Shown piece by piece: positions 32,790-41,512 of a DNA stretch of 41,798 bases. How positions within the stretch are numbered: the stretch's first letter is position 1; each line of letters begins with the position of its first letter. A program made the position numbers and the translations under genes. Below the pieces are notes generated by a model, which saw only the letters and a program-made list of their open reading frames with translations, was not told the origin of the DNA and ran no database searches. Origin of the DNA: GCA-002701455 sp964342575 (lineage in GTDB: Bacteria; Pseudomonadota; Alphaproteobacteria; Thalassobaculales; Thalassobaculaceae); contig CAYFGZ010000017.1 of the NCBI GenBank assembly GCA_964342575.1, forward strand, positions 1-41,798, in the 5' to 3' direction.

Positions 32790-34082
32790 TTACTTACCCG
32801 TTCCATCACGCCATCTGTAGTATGCCACTGCAACTGGCAGAAACCATGGGCTTCCTGTATACAATGGTCGTGTCTTAAAACTTATTTTGTCCAGTGCAGT
32901 TTTTCCCTCTGCTATACCTAACAATTGTTGACCTACCCGGGTTCCTAAGTAGCTCGCCATACCAACCCCAGAACCGCAACAGCCCATCGCATAGTATATT
33001 CCCTTATGGTTACCTATATGCGGAAGTTCATCAAAAGTGTAGGCAACAAATCCCATCCATGAATGTGTGATTTTTATATTTAAAAGTTCAGGAAATATGC
33101 CTATTAAATCACTCCGTAATAGGCTTCCACTTTGCCTTACATCAACCTCTCCGGTTGTAACTCTTCCACCGAAAATTATGCGACTTCGATCCGGAGCTGG
33201 CCGGTAATAGTAAACTACCTTCCTTGTATCACTGATAACTCTATTGCTAGGCATTAGGCGGTCCATCAAACTTTTTTCTATAGGCTCCGTCGCTATCATA
33301 TAACTTCCAATCGGGATTACGCGACGGGCCAACCAAGGCGTTAGCCTACCCGTGTAACCATTTGTTGCTACAATAACTTCTTGAGCTTGAAGCTCACCAC
33401 GTTCTGTCAACACCCTAAAGTCTGGAGAAGTTCCGCTCAGTTCTAGAACCTTGCAGTACGGAACAATCGATACGCCCGCATCTAAAGCTCTGTCCAATAA
33501 ACCTTGATGAAAGAGAGCCGGGTCTAGGGAGGCATGCGAATCAAAAATGATCCCCCCATGATAGATGTCAGTTCCCAATTCTCTCCGCTGCTCGGCGGGT
33601 GGCACGAGAGTTGATTGAACTTCCAAACCAGGCGGTTGCTCACTTATCTCTTTTTCTAAATTCTCGAACTCTTTTTTGTTGTGTGCAGCATAAAAACGTC
33701 CTGGAACATTAAAGGAGCACTCTATCTGCTCGTTTAAGATAAATTCTTTTAGCCATTGTAGCGAAGCTTGACCTTCTTTGATTATGTTAAATGCATCAGT
33801 TTTCCCAAACTTGGTTCTCAAAGCTTTATAGCTGGGCTTTATGCTGGTACTTACTTGCCCGCCATTCCGGGAACTGCAGCCCCATCCCGCATTTTCCGAA
33901 TCAAATATCGTCACTTCTCGACCGGCTCTAGCAAGAACTATAGCGGCGCATAAACCAGTATAACCAGAGCCTACAATCGCAACATCAACGACTTGTGGAA
34001 TTTCCTTAGCCTCTATTACGGGACGGGATGTTTTTTCCCACCAAAATGGTTCTGATTTATAATCTCGCGCAAAAATCTCCAC
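32790..34082 (-). CDS. FAD-dependent oxidoreductase, PuuB/OrdL (gamma-glutamylputrescine oxidase-like) type
   Basis: Predicted flavin amine oxidase of 430 residues that acts on a primary or secondary amine such as gamma-glutamylputrescine. The N-terminal PFWWE motif and AIVGSGYTGL (36-44) are characteristic. SSRNGGQVSTS and the C-terminal GIYYAMGCCGSGVGMA follow the DAO fold. The GTG start at 34082 is supported by GAGGTGAT a few nt upstream. No glutamylpolyamine synthetase or transporter accompanies it, so the substrate assignment is only to the family. It diverges from the lipid cluster by 191 nt. Confidence 0.87.
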   Translation of the reverse strand: MEIFARDYKSEPFWWEKTSRPVIEAKEIPQVVDVAIVGSGYTGLCAAIVLARAGREVTIFDSENAGWGCSSRNGGQVSTSIKPSYKALRTKFGKTDAFNIIKEGQASLQWLKEFILNEQIECSFNVPGRFYAAHNKKEFENLEKEISEQPPGLEVQSTLVPPAEQRRELGTDIYHGGIIFDSHASLDPALFHQGLLDRALDAGVSIVPYCKVLELSGTSPDFRVLTERGELQAQEVIVATNGYTGRLTPWLARRVIPIGSYMIATEPIEKSLMDRLMPSNRVISDTRKVVYYYRPAPDRSRIIFGGRVTTGEVDVRQSGSLLRSDLIGIFPELLNIKITHSWMGFVAYTFDELPHIGNHKGIYYAMGCCGSGVGMASYLGTRVGQQLLGIAEGKTALDKISFKTRPLYTGSPWFLPVAVAYYRWRDGTGK

Positions 34083-34273
34083 TGGATCACCTCTATAGAA
34101 TACGCTTAGGTCGTTCCCATACGAACTGTATTAGAGCACCGTCGGTAGTTAAAGTCGATTTTGTTTGGCAATAACGTTTTTGAATTCCATTACAGGTTTT
34201 TACTTTCGGACCCTCTGTCCACTGGTTATAAACTCATTTCTGCAACTAAAAATTTTGTCAGGAAGTAACCGCA

Positions 34274-35614
34274 GTGGCAAGAGATAGTCTAGGGAATACT
34301 CCTCAACTTAATATTGCGATAGTCGGGACCGGAATAAGCGGCCTTGCTGCTGCTTGGCTACTAAACCAAAAACATAATGTGACAATTTTTGAAAAGAACG
34401 AATATATAGGAGGCCATAGCCACACCGTTTGCGCACATGACGGAACGAACAAACTTTCAATTGATACCGGTTTTATTGTATACAACGAAGCTAACTATCC
34501 AAACCTTACTGCATTATTTAAACATTTGAACGTGCCTACGACGGAAAGCTCGATGTCTTTTGCGGCTTCATTAGAAGATGGCTCTTTTGAATATTCCGGA
34601 ACCGACCTAAATAGCCTTCTTGGACAGAGGGCTAATCTATTTCGTCCACGATTTTGGAGAATGATCGCTGGCATCGCGAGGTTTTATTCCGACGCTCCAA
34701 GATTTTTTGAAAATGAATCCAATTTGTCTCTAACACTGAGCCAATTTCTGGAAAAGCGTAATTATGACCCAAGTTTCGTAAGAGATCACTTGCTTCCCAT
34801 GGGGGCTGCCATTTGGTCAACAACCACCCAGGAAATCAGTGAATATCCAGCCTCCTCCTTTATACGGTTTTTTCAAAGCCATGGACTATTAAATTTAACT
34901 AATCGCCCTAAATGGCGGACAGTGCTTGGAGGCAGTGCAGAATATGTAAGGCGAATGACAGACACTTTTTTTGATAAAATTTTTTTGGATCATGTCTTAT
35001 CTATTCATAGAACAGATTCCGGCGTCAAATTAATAACGTCAAAAGGTGAAAATTACAGATTCGACCATGTTGTGCTAGCAACTCACGCAGACGAAGCACT
35101 AGCACTTCTAGTCGACCCATGTGATTTCGAAGTAAAAGTACTTTCGCCCTGGAGGTACACAAAAAATGAAGTTGTCCTCCACAACGAACCCTCACTTATG
35201 CCAAAAGAGAGGCGCACATGGTCAAGTTGGAATTTTGTTAGCACGCGGCATCAGGAACAGGGTCTTTGCGTAACTTACTGGATGAATAAATTACAGCGAC
35301 TAAATACAACAAAGCAGTTTTTTATCACACTAAATCCATTCTTAAACATCTCTCCGGACAAGATTGTGTCGCGCCACGAATACACACATCCCTACTTCAA
35401 TGAGGATACACTAAAAACTCAGAAGAACTTGTGGGCCATTCAAGGTATAAAACGAACATGGTACTGCGGTAGTTATTTTGGTTTTGGCTTTCATGAAGAT
35501 GGGCTTCAGTCAGCATTAGCTGTCGCAGAACAACTGGGCGAGGTGAGGCGACCTTGGACTGTTGTCGGCGAAAATAATAGACTGACTATTACAAGCTCTA
35601 TGAGGAAAACTTAA
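34274..35614 (+). CDS. COG2907 FAD-dependent oxidoreductase (amine oxidase-like) of a lipid-modification cluster
   Basis: A 446-residue flavoprotein with Rossmann motif IAIVGTGISGLAAAWLL followed by the dinucleotide-binding EKNEYIGGHSHTV. The signature DTGFIVYNEANYPNLTALF is diagnostic of the COG2907 group. The GTG start at 34274 follows AGGAAG. COG2907 genes repeatedly sit with DUF1365 and cyclopropane-synthase-type genes. In plants a related oxidase domain is fused to cyclopropane synthase. In Rhodobacter a flavin-type desaturase (UfaD) acts with a methylase in furan fatty acid formation, so a fatty-acyl desaturase role is a reasonable inference. Its stop overlaps the next ATG by 1 nt. Confidence 0.87.
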   Translation: MARDSLGNTPQLNIAIVGTGISGLAAAWLLNQKHNVTIFEKNEYIGGHSHTVCAHDGTNKLSIDTGFIVYNEANYPNLTALFKHLNVPTTESSMSFAASLEDGSFEYSGTDLNSLLGQRANLFRPRFWRMIAGIARFYSDAPRFFENESNLSLTLSQFLEKRNYDPSFVRDHLLPMGAAIWSTTTQEISEYPASSFIRFFQSHGLLNLTNRPKWRTVLGGSAEYVRRMTDTFFDKIFLDHVLSIHRTDSGVKLITSKGENYRFDHVVLATHADEALALLVDPCDFEVKVLSPWRYTKNEVVLHNEPSLMPKERRTWSSWNFVSTRHQEQGLCVTYWMNKLQRLNTTKQFFITLNPFLNISPDKIVSRHEYTHPYFNEDTLKTQKNLWAIQGIKRTWYCGSYFGFGFHEDGLQSALAVAEQLGEVRRPWTVVGENNRLTITSSMRKT

Positions 35615-36411
35615 TGGGAGTGAAATCCAGTATATACAAAGGTATGGTCACTCATAAGCGGCTTCGCCCTGGGAAACACATGTTAAAATACAATGTTTTC
35701 TCCTTACTTCTAGACCTCGATGAGCTAGAGGCACTGAACAAATACTTTCCCCTTTTCTCTTGTAATAAGTGGAGTTTATTGTCTTTTTATGAACGCGATC
35801 ATGGATCAACTGCTAAAGAGCCTCTTAGACTCTGGGTGGAAAGAACGTTGACCGCGGCAGAGATTGAATATGAAGAACTCAAAATAAAACTATTGTGTTA
35901 TCCACGTGTGTTTGGCTACGGGTTCAATCCACTGAGCGTCTACTTTTGCTATGATAAAGACGAAAAACTGATATGCATTCTATACGAAGTCTGCAATACT
36001 TTCAGAGAACGGCACACCTATATTATTCCTGTGCGTAATAGGGCCGACGGGATAATTCGGCAAAACTGTCGCAAGAAACTCTACGTCTCACCTTTTATCG
36101 CGATGGAGGCAGAATACAACTTCCATATAACTCCTCCCGCCAATACCATAAAAATTGTAATTAAAGAAACTGACGAAGATGGTCTTTTTTTGATCGCATC
36201 TTTTAACGGCTATCATGTTAATATTACTGGACTTTCTCTACTGAAATGCCTATTTCAGTATCCATTGATGTCCTTTAAAATTATTGGTGGGATACATTGG
36301 GAAGCCTTCAAACTGTGGTCAAAAGGTGTACCATTTTTCAAGCACAAAACTGCCGATTATCGAGTCTCTGTTAGCAACGTTACTTCGAACACCAAAGAAA
36401 AAACTCCCTAG
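35614..36411 (+). CDS. DUF1365 family protein
   Basis: A 265-residue DUF1365 protein. It shows the family pattern YKGMVTHKRLRPGKHMLKYN at the start and LLCYPRVFGYGFNPLSVYFC, a highly conserved block, near residue 95-115. VSPFIAMEAEYNFHI follows. No function is established for the family. Its constant link with COG2907 and cyclopropane-synthase genes implies a role in modifying membrane fatty acids. The ATG overlaps the upstream TAA by 1 nt and the stop abuts the next ATG, so the three genes are translationally coupled. Confidence 0.9.
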   Translation: MGVKSSIYKGMVTHKRLRPGKHMLKYNVFSLLLDLDELEALNKYFPLFSCNKWSLLSFYERDHGSTAKEPLRLWVERTLTAAEIEYEELKIKLLCYPRVFGYGFNPLSVYFCYDKDEKLICILYEVCNTFRERHTYIIPVRNRADGIIRQNCRKKLYVSPFIAMEAEYNFHITPPANTIKIVIKETDEDGLFLIASFNGYHVNITGLSLLKCLFQYPLMSFKIIGGIHWEAFKLWSKGVPFFKHKTADYRVSVSNVTSNTKEKTP

Positions 36412-37641
36412 ATGTCCTGCAAACCATCGCCCTATAAAACTGCGCCGGCAAATATTCCCGGCATTGCCCCCAGGGGCTGGGAATGGCTTTTAGATAACTG
36501 GTTATCCCGCATAGAAGTGGGAAAGCTAACTGTCACGTTTCCTTCCGGCTTTGAAAAAACTTTCGGAGGGCACGTCGATGGTCCCTCCGCCAAAATTGAT
36601 ATCTATAGTTGGAGATTAATTCCTCGCCTACTATTATCCGGAGACATAGGTCTCGCTGAGAGCTTCATGAACGGGGAATGGGATACTTCGGACCTTAGCC
36701 AGCTTATTCTTCTTGGCGATATGAATGAACGTGCTTTAGGAGATGCTGTTACCCCTTCTACGATCGTTAGCTTCCTGGAGAGACTTCGACACGGTCGGCG
36801 CACAAACAGCAAACGGGGTAGCAAACGCAATATTGCAGCACATTATGACCTCGGGAACAATTTCTACGCAGAATGGCTCGATAATTCTATGTCATACTCT
36901 TCTGCCATATTCGACAACGAGGATGAAGGGCTAGAATTAGCGCAAAGAAGAAAATATCTTCGGTTAGCGAAAAAATTGGGACTGAAGGAAGGTGAAACCG
37001 TGCTAGAGATCGGCTGTGGTTGGGGTGGTTTCGCCGAAATAGCCGCCCAAGAGTTTAAATGCAAAGTAGTCGGTGTAACATTATCAACAGAACAGGCCAC
37101 ATACGCGAAAGCGCGTATGCAAGACGCTGAGGTTTCAAATCTGGTCGAGATACGAGTACAAGACTATCGCGATATTCGAGGCCATTTTGACAAAATTGTG
37201 TCAATCGAAATGTTTGAAGCAGTTGGAGCTAAACATTGGCGGAACTACTTTAAACTTCTTAAAAACCGTCTCAATATGGAAGGAAAAGCTGCCGTCCAAT
37301 GCATAACAATCGCTGATTCTTTCTTTGAAGTATATAAACGTCGACCAGATTTTATTCAAAAATATATTTTCCCCGGCGGAATACTACCCAGTGAAAGCGC
37401 ACTAAATAGATCAATCAATGACGCCGGCCTGGCTGTTCTAGAATCACACTACTTTGGTAAATCCTATGCAGAGACCCTGCGCCGCTGGCATATCAATTTT
37501 GAAGAGAGATGGAGCCAAATAAAAAAATTGGGCTTTGACGAGCAATTTAAGCGGATGTGGCGATATTATCTTAGTTATTGCGAAGCCGGCTTCGAAACTG
37601 GTCACATAAACGTCGGCCAGTTCATAATAAGTTCAAGGTAA
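36412..37641 (+). CDS. Cyclopropane-fatty-acyl-phospholipid synthase family methyltransferase (altered active site)
   Basis: SAM-dependent lipid methyltransferase of 409 residues. SAM site: VLEIGCGWGGFAEIA (197-211). Substrate region: AHYDLGNNFYAEWLDNSMSY. The E. coli cyclopropane synthase active-site Cys in YSCA is Ser here (YSSA, S164). The segment corresponding to the His in LLHTIG reads VQCITI. The Glu of MFEAVG and the Tyr of KSYAETL remain. So it may methylate without ring closure (as UfaM-type enzymes do) or use a different bicarbonate site. The ATG directly follows the DUF1365 stop. Confidence 0.9.
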   Translation: MSCKPSPYKTAPANIPGIAPRGWEWLLDNWLSRIEVGKLTVTFPSGFEKTFGGHVDGPSAKIDIYSWRLIPRLLLSGDIGLAESFMNGEWDTSDLSQLILLGDMNERALGDAVTPSTIVSFLERLRHGRRTNSKRGSKRNIAAHYDLGNNFYAEWLDNSMSYSSAIFDNEDEGLELAQRRKYLRLAKKLGLKEGETVLEIGCGWGGFAEIAAQEFKCKVVGVTLSTEQATYAKARMQDAEVSNLVEIRVQDYRDIRGHFDKIVSIEMFEAVGAKHWRNYFKLLKNRLNMEGKAAVQCITIADSFFEVYKRRPDFIQKYIFPGGILPSESALNRSINDAGLAVLESHYFGKSYAETLRRWHINFEERWSQIKKLGFDEQFKRMWRYYLSYCEAGFETGHINVGQFIISSR

Positions 37642-37652
37642 GTACTGCTATT

Positions 37653-38987
37653 ATGCAGACACGCTCGCTACTAGCATATAGTCTCCCGTCGTTCGCTGTG
37701 ACGTTACCCACCATACCAATTTATATCCATCTCCCTACTCTTTACGGCGTTCATTTAGAACTGGGATTGGCAGCAACCGGCTTAATGTTATTAATATCGA
37801 GATCGATAGACACGCTAACGGATCCAATAGTCGGCATCTTGAGCGATCGTTTTTCCTATAAAGGAAATTATAGAAAGCCATGGATTGCTGCTGGTTCTGT
37901 TATCGCCGGTATTGGTATTTACAAATTGCTCAATCCACCAGAAGTTGTAGATCTATATTTTTTGCTGATTTGGTCTGTTACATTATATATTGGTTGGACT
38001 TTGGTTGCCGTCCCATATTTAACTTGGGGTGCCGAATTATCGACAGATTATAACGAACGTACGACAATAACCACCTGCAGGGAATTAGGAGGAATAATTG
38101 GAATTCTCGCATCTGGCGCAATAGTAGCTATTGCAGCTTTCCATGGCCTTTCAGAATTGGATAGCATAAGGCTAATAGCCTGGGCAGCGATATTCGCAGG
38201 CGGCATTACAATTCCCTACATGTTATTTTATGTTCCAGACGCCAATATTGGACGCTATAAACTGTCACGTTCCGTCAACAGAAGCATCTTGAACTCTTGT
38301 CTCGAGCTGGCCAGCAATAAACCCTTTATTCGGCTTATCTCAGCTTGGTTCTTAAACGGCCTGGCAAATGGCATTCCCGCTGTTTTATTTTTTTTATACT
38401 TGGATAAAGTTCTAGGAGCGGGAGAGATACAACGCGCTGTACTTATTGTAATTTACTTTAGCGCGGCCGTAATGGCCATGCCCATTTGGCTATTGCTAAG
38501 CAAGTTTTTTGGAAAACATAAGATTTGGTGCTACGCAATGCTTCTTGCTGTTAGCGCTTTTTCGATAGTGCCTCTTCTACCGGAGGGTAGCTTTAATTCT
38601 TTTGTGGTTATTTGTATTTTGACCGGCATGTGCTTAGGTGCAGATCTCTCTATACCCCCCGCCATTCAGGCCGATGTGGTTGATTACGATAAACTTAGGT
38701 TTGGAGGAGATCGGGCCGGTCTCCTATTCGCGCTCTGGGGAATGATTACTAAACTTGCCCTAGCTTGCAGCGTGGGAATAGCATTCCCAGTACTGCAATG
38801 GCTTGGCTTCCAGACCACGGAGCCCGGCGAATATGGAAAATTTCTACTAACCATACTATATGCTTTGATACCCGTGGGCTTTAAAATTATAACAGTGGTT
38901 ATAATTTGGAGTTTCCCAATCACTTCTAAGAAACACCAAATCATTCGGCAACGCCTATATGGAAAGCTCCGTGGAACTGATCGTTGA
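37653..38987 (+). CDS. GPH-type (MelB-like) MFS transporter of the lipid cluster
   Basis: Twelve-helix membrane protein of 444 residues. The family motif is SIDTLTDPIVGILSDRFSYK with GNYRKPWI after it, as in glycoside-pentoside-hexuronide cation symporters (COG2211). ATG 37653 lies 11 nt after the methyltransferase stop. A longer frame would overlap that gene. COG2211 members in COG2907-DUF1365 clusters recur, so the protein may move a lipid or related product rather than a sugar. The substrate is unknown. It converges on the SDR gene over 100 nt. Confidence 0.85.
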   Translation: MQTRSLLAYSLPSFAVTLPTIPIYIHLPTLYGVHLELGLAATGLMLLISRSIDTLTDPIVGILSDRFSYKGNYRKPWIAAGSVIAGIGIYKLLNPPEVVDLYFLLIWSVTLYIGWTLVAVPYLTWGAELSTDYNERTTITTCRELGGIIGILASGAIVAIAAFHGLSELDSIRLIAWAAIFAGGITIPYMLFYVPDANIGRYKLSRSVNRSILNSCLELASNKPFIRLISAWFLNGLANGIPAVLFFLYLDKVLGAGEIQRAVLIVIYFSAAVMAMPIWLLLSKFFGKHKIWCYAMLLAVSAFSIVPLLPEGSFNSFVVICILTGMCLGADLSIPPAIQADVVDYDKLRFGGDRAGLLFALWGMITKLALACSVGIAFPVLQWLGFQTTEPGEYGKFLLTILYALIPVGFKIITVVIIWSFPITSKKHQIIRQRLYGKLRGTDR

Positions 38988-39087
38988 ATTAGTTATCGAC
39001 CTATCATTTGGTGAAGTTGAATAGTCTACCTACAATAATTTCAGTGTCCGCCCACGCTTCAAATAAAGGGGTCCCTGCACGATCTGA

Positions 39088-39837
39088 TTAACGAATCATG
39101 CGTTTTGTCAGTGCAAACAAAAATTTATAAGGTAATAGACGAAGTAATTTCATTGGTATAGCAAGCCGTTTCGGAAAAGTAATTTCGAATTTATCCTTGT
39201 TTAAGCCCTCTATAATTCGTTTCGCCGCGTCTTCAGCCGAAATAAGAAACGGCATCGCGAAATCATTTTTATCAGTAAGAGGCGTTTCAACAAAACCAGG
39301 ATTTATGAGCGTTAGGCGCACGTTATATCTCTTTAACTCGGGCTGCAATGATTCACACATGTTTATTAATGCCGCCTTACTTGCTCCGTAAGCGGATGCT
39401 GTCGGGAGACCTACATAACCCGATAAGGATGCTACCACTGCTATATGACCACCCCCTATCTTTACAAAGCGCGGTATGATTTCCGCTAGACCATTTACAA
39501 CCCCCATGAGATTTACCTCAATCAGCTGTCGCACCGTCTCGCTAGTAAAGTTTCCGGGTGAAATCGGAGCGTGAGCCCCAGCATTAAATATAACCAAGTT
39601 TGGCATGCCTATGGTGAGTTCTATTTGCTCTATCGTATTAACTGTCTCTTCCTGATTAGTTACGTCTAAAGGAAAAATTTTAATTAGCTCAGGGTTGCAT
39701 TCATCCTGCAGCTGTTGGAGGTCGGAAACAGTTCGCGCACTCACAGCTACAGTCCATGACTCTGCGGCCAGTGTTTTAGCCAGCGCTCTTCCTATTCCTT
39801 TTCCTGCCCCTGTTATCCATGCTCGATTGACTATCAC
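39088..39837 (-). CDS. Short-chain dehydrogenase/reductase next to the lipid cluster
   Basis: SDR of 249 residues with TGAGKGIG (9-16), NAGA, Ser in VASLSGYVGL and Tyr/Lys in YGASKAA. The C-terminal tail RLAIPMKLLRLLPYKFLFAL is hydrophobic and basic, suggesting membrane association. The GTG start at 39837 has AAAGGA a few nt upstream. SDR genes of this type recur beside COG2907-DUF1365-cyclopropane-synthase clusters, so it may reduce or oxidise the lipid product. It follows the DUF6134 gene on the same strand with a 31-nt gap. Confidence 0.83.
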   Translation of the reverse strand: MIVNRAWITGAGKGIGRALAKTLAAESWTVAVSARTVSDLQQLQDECNPELIKIFPLDVTNQEETVNTIEQIELTIGMPNLVIFNAGAHAPISPGNFTSETVRQLIEVNLMGVVNGLAEIIPRFVKIGGGHIAVVASLSGYVGLPTASAYGASKAALINMCESLQPELKRYNVRLTLINPGFVETPLTDKNDFAMPFLISAEDAAKRIIEGLNKDKFEITFPKRLAIPMKLLRLLPYKFLFALTKRMIR

Positions 39838-39868
39838 ACTATCCTTTACTTTTTATTTTCTTATCGAG

Positions 39869-40576
39869 CTATTTCACACAACTCTTACATCGATACTGTA
39901 TTCTGCTTCCATCACTTCCGACAAACTCCATTCCTACCCAACGCCCCTTGTTATCATACCAGATTTGCGTTTCTAAATCGCCTGTATAGGCATAGTGGCG
40001 AGCTACGATTGGTCCATTTTCACTTAGTATTGTTTCTTCCCCTTTGTCCCGTATTTTGACCCTATTAAGCTCACCGGTTAATGTGTTTAGCACCACGGTT
40101 TGGTTTAATACGCTGGCATTCCAGTGATTGGTTGGGAAAAGCGGTATATCTGATTGATACTTAGAGTTTTCTCTAGATATCAACATCTTATTTCTGACAC
40201 GCGTTGCACTTAGAAAAAACACGTCTCCATTATCATTTACGTTGACCTGTAATCGGCTAAGTAAACCGTCTTTCCAAATTGAATGCGATTCGTAGTCAAA
40301 GCTATAAGCTGTGATAAATAGGAGTTTAATACTCAGATTGAACTTTGATATCACTTTCAAATTATTCGGTTCACCCGAAAACTCTATTGTATGAAACCCG
40401 GCTTTTTTACCTTCTCGGTAAACTTGAAACTCAATTTTCCCACCATACAACTCTAGTGGATTTCTGGATTCAGTTCCCCCCAACTCCGCAATATTTAGAA
40501 TGTTACCTAGGCAGAGGGTAATAAGAAAAATAGGGATGCTTTTTAACGTGGAAGTATAAAAATAGTCTTTCACCAT
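39869..40576 (-). CDS. DUF6134 family exported protein
   Basis: A 235-residue protein with a hydrophobic N-terminal segment (SIPIFLITLCLGNILNIAE, about 13-31) that looks like a signal peptide or anchor. Then comes a beta-rich body: IEFQVYREGKKAGFHTIEF, FDYESHSIWKDGLLSRLQV, and a late YTGDLETQIWYDNKGRWVG. These strands match the DUF6134 pattern, of unknown function. It is probably periplasmic. It precedes the SDR gene on the minus strand and may belong to the lipid-modification group, where exported accessory proteins (often DUF3833) are usual. Confidence 0.78.
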   Translation of the reverse strand: MVKDYFYTSTLKSIPIFLITLCLGNILNIAELGGTESRNPLELYGGKIEFQVYREGKKAGFHTIEFSGEPNNLKVISKFNLSIKLLFITAYSFDYESHSIWKDGLLSRLQVNVNDNGDVFFLSATRVRNKMLISRENSKYQSDIPLFPTNHWNASVLNQTVVLNTLTGELNRVKIRDKGEETILSENGPIVARHYAYTGDLETQIWYDNKGRWVGMEFVGSDGSRIQYRCKSCVK

Positions 40577-40627
40577 AAGTCGCTTATGAAACTGCCGTTA
40601 TTTTTAAGGCCAAACAGAACTTCATTG

Positions 40628-41512
40628 CTACCCTGTAACAAGTTCCTCGAGCAAATTCGCAATATCTACCGTGCGTTGAGCTTTTTCAACAATTGGATAA
40701 TCTACAAAGTATCCATCAACCTGTATGGAAGCAATCCCCTCAGCTTCCGCTTTTTCAAATTCCGCTATTACTTTTTTTGACCACAACACTTCCTCGCTGT
40801 CGGGCGTAAAGACTTCATTTGCCACGGGAACTTGGTCGGGGTGAATACACATTTTTCCTTGAAAACCAAGTCCCAACACTTGCTCGCAAGACTTTCTGAA
40901 TGCCTCGTGTTCTTTTATGTGAATAAAAACAGTATCTACTGGTGGTTCTAGTTTTCCATAACGGGACGCGAGAACTATTTCAGATCGAATAGGTAAAAGT
41001 TCCTCTTCCCCCAACGTCCAGTGTATTCCAAGGTCGTTCGTGTAATCCCCTCCACCAAAAGCTAATCGGCGCACCCTCGACTCGGTTGTGGCTATATCCC
41101 TAATTCTTGCCGCGCCCTTGGCTGTTTCTATTATGGGCATCAATTCGATACTGCCCTCCACCAAATTTCTCTCCCTTTCCAGATTAGTCAGTAGCCAATC
41201 AACTGATATTAAATCCTCCCTGCTTTCTAGTTTTGGCAAAACTATACCGTCTAAGTCTTTTGAAACAATGGAGTAAATGTCGCCAAAGCAGAATTTGGTG
41301 TCGTAAGCGTTAATCCTCACAAACACGCCACAATCCCTGGGTTGTTTAAGCGTATTATTTATCAGGTCGCGCGTTGTCGCTTTTTCGGAGATTGCCACAG
41401 CATCTTCTAGATCCAAGATTACTAAATCTGAACTCAAATTAAGCGCTTTCTCGACACGTCTTTCGTGATTTCCTGGAGCAAACAAATATGTTCGATTAGC
41501 GTGTTTCCTCAT
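40628..41512 (-). CDS. CitE-like CoA-ester lyase (HpcH/HpaI aldolase/citrate lyase family)
   Basis: Predicted Mg-dependent C-C lyase or thioesterase on malyl-CoA, citramalyl-CoA or a similar CoA ester. The N-terminal RTYLFAPGNHERRVEKAL and VILDLEDAVA (31-40) motifs are characteristic, as are LMPIIETAKG and QGKMCIHPDQV. The 294 residues are normal. The ATG overlaps the stop of the upstream CoA-transferase gene by 4 nt (ATGA), which suggests the two enzymes act in one CoA-linked pathway. The substrate cannot be fixed. Among possibilities, beta-methylmalyl-, citramalyl- and malyl-CoA fit the family. Confidence 0.88.
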   Translation of the reverse strand: MRKHANRTYLFAPGNHERRVEKALNLSSDLVILDLEDAVAISEKATTRDLINNTLKQPRDCGVFVRINAYDTKFCFGDIYSIVSKDLDGIVLPKLESREDLISVDWLLTNLERERNLVEGSIELMPIIETAKGAARIRDIATTESRVRRLAFGGGDYTNDLGIHWTLGEEELLPIRSEIVLASRYGKLEPPVDTVFIHIKEHEAFRKSCEQVLGLGFQGKMCIHPDQVPVANEVFTPDSEEVLWSKKVIAEFEKAEAEGIASIQVDGYFVDYPIVEKAQRTVDIANLLEELVTG

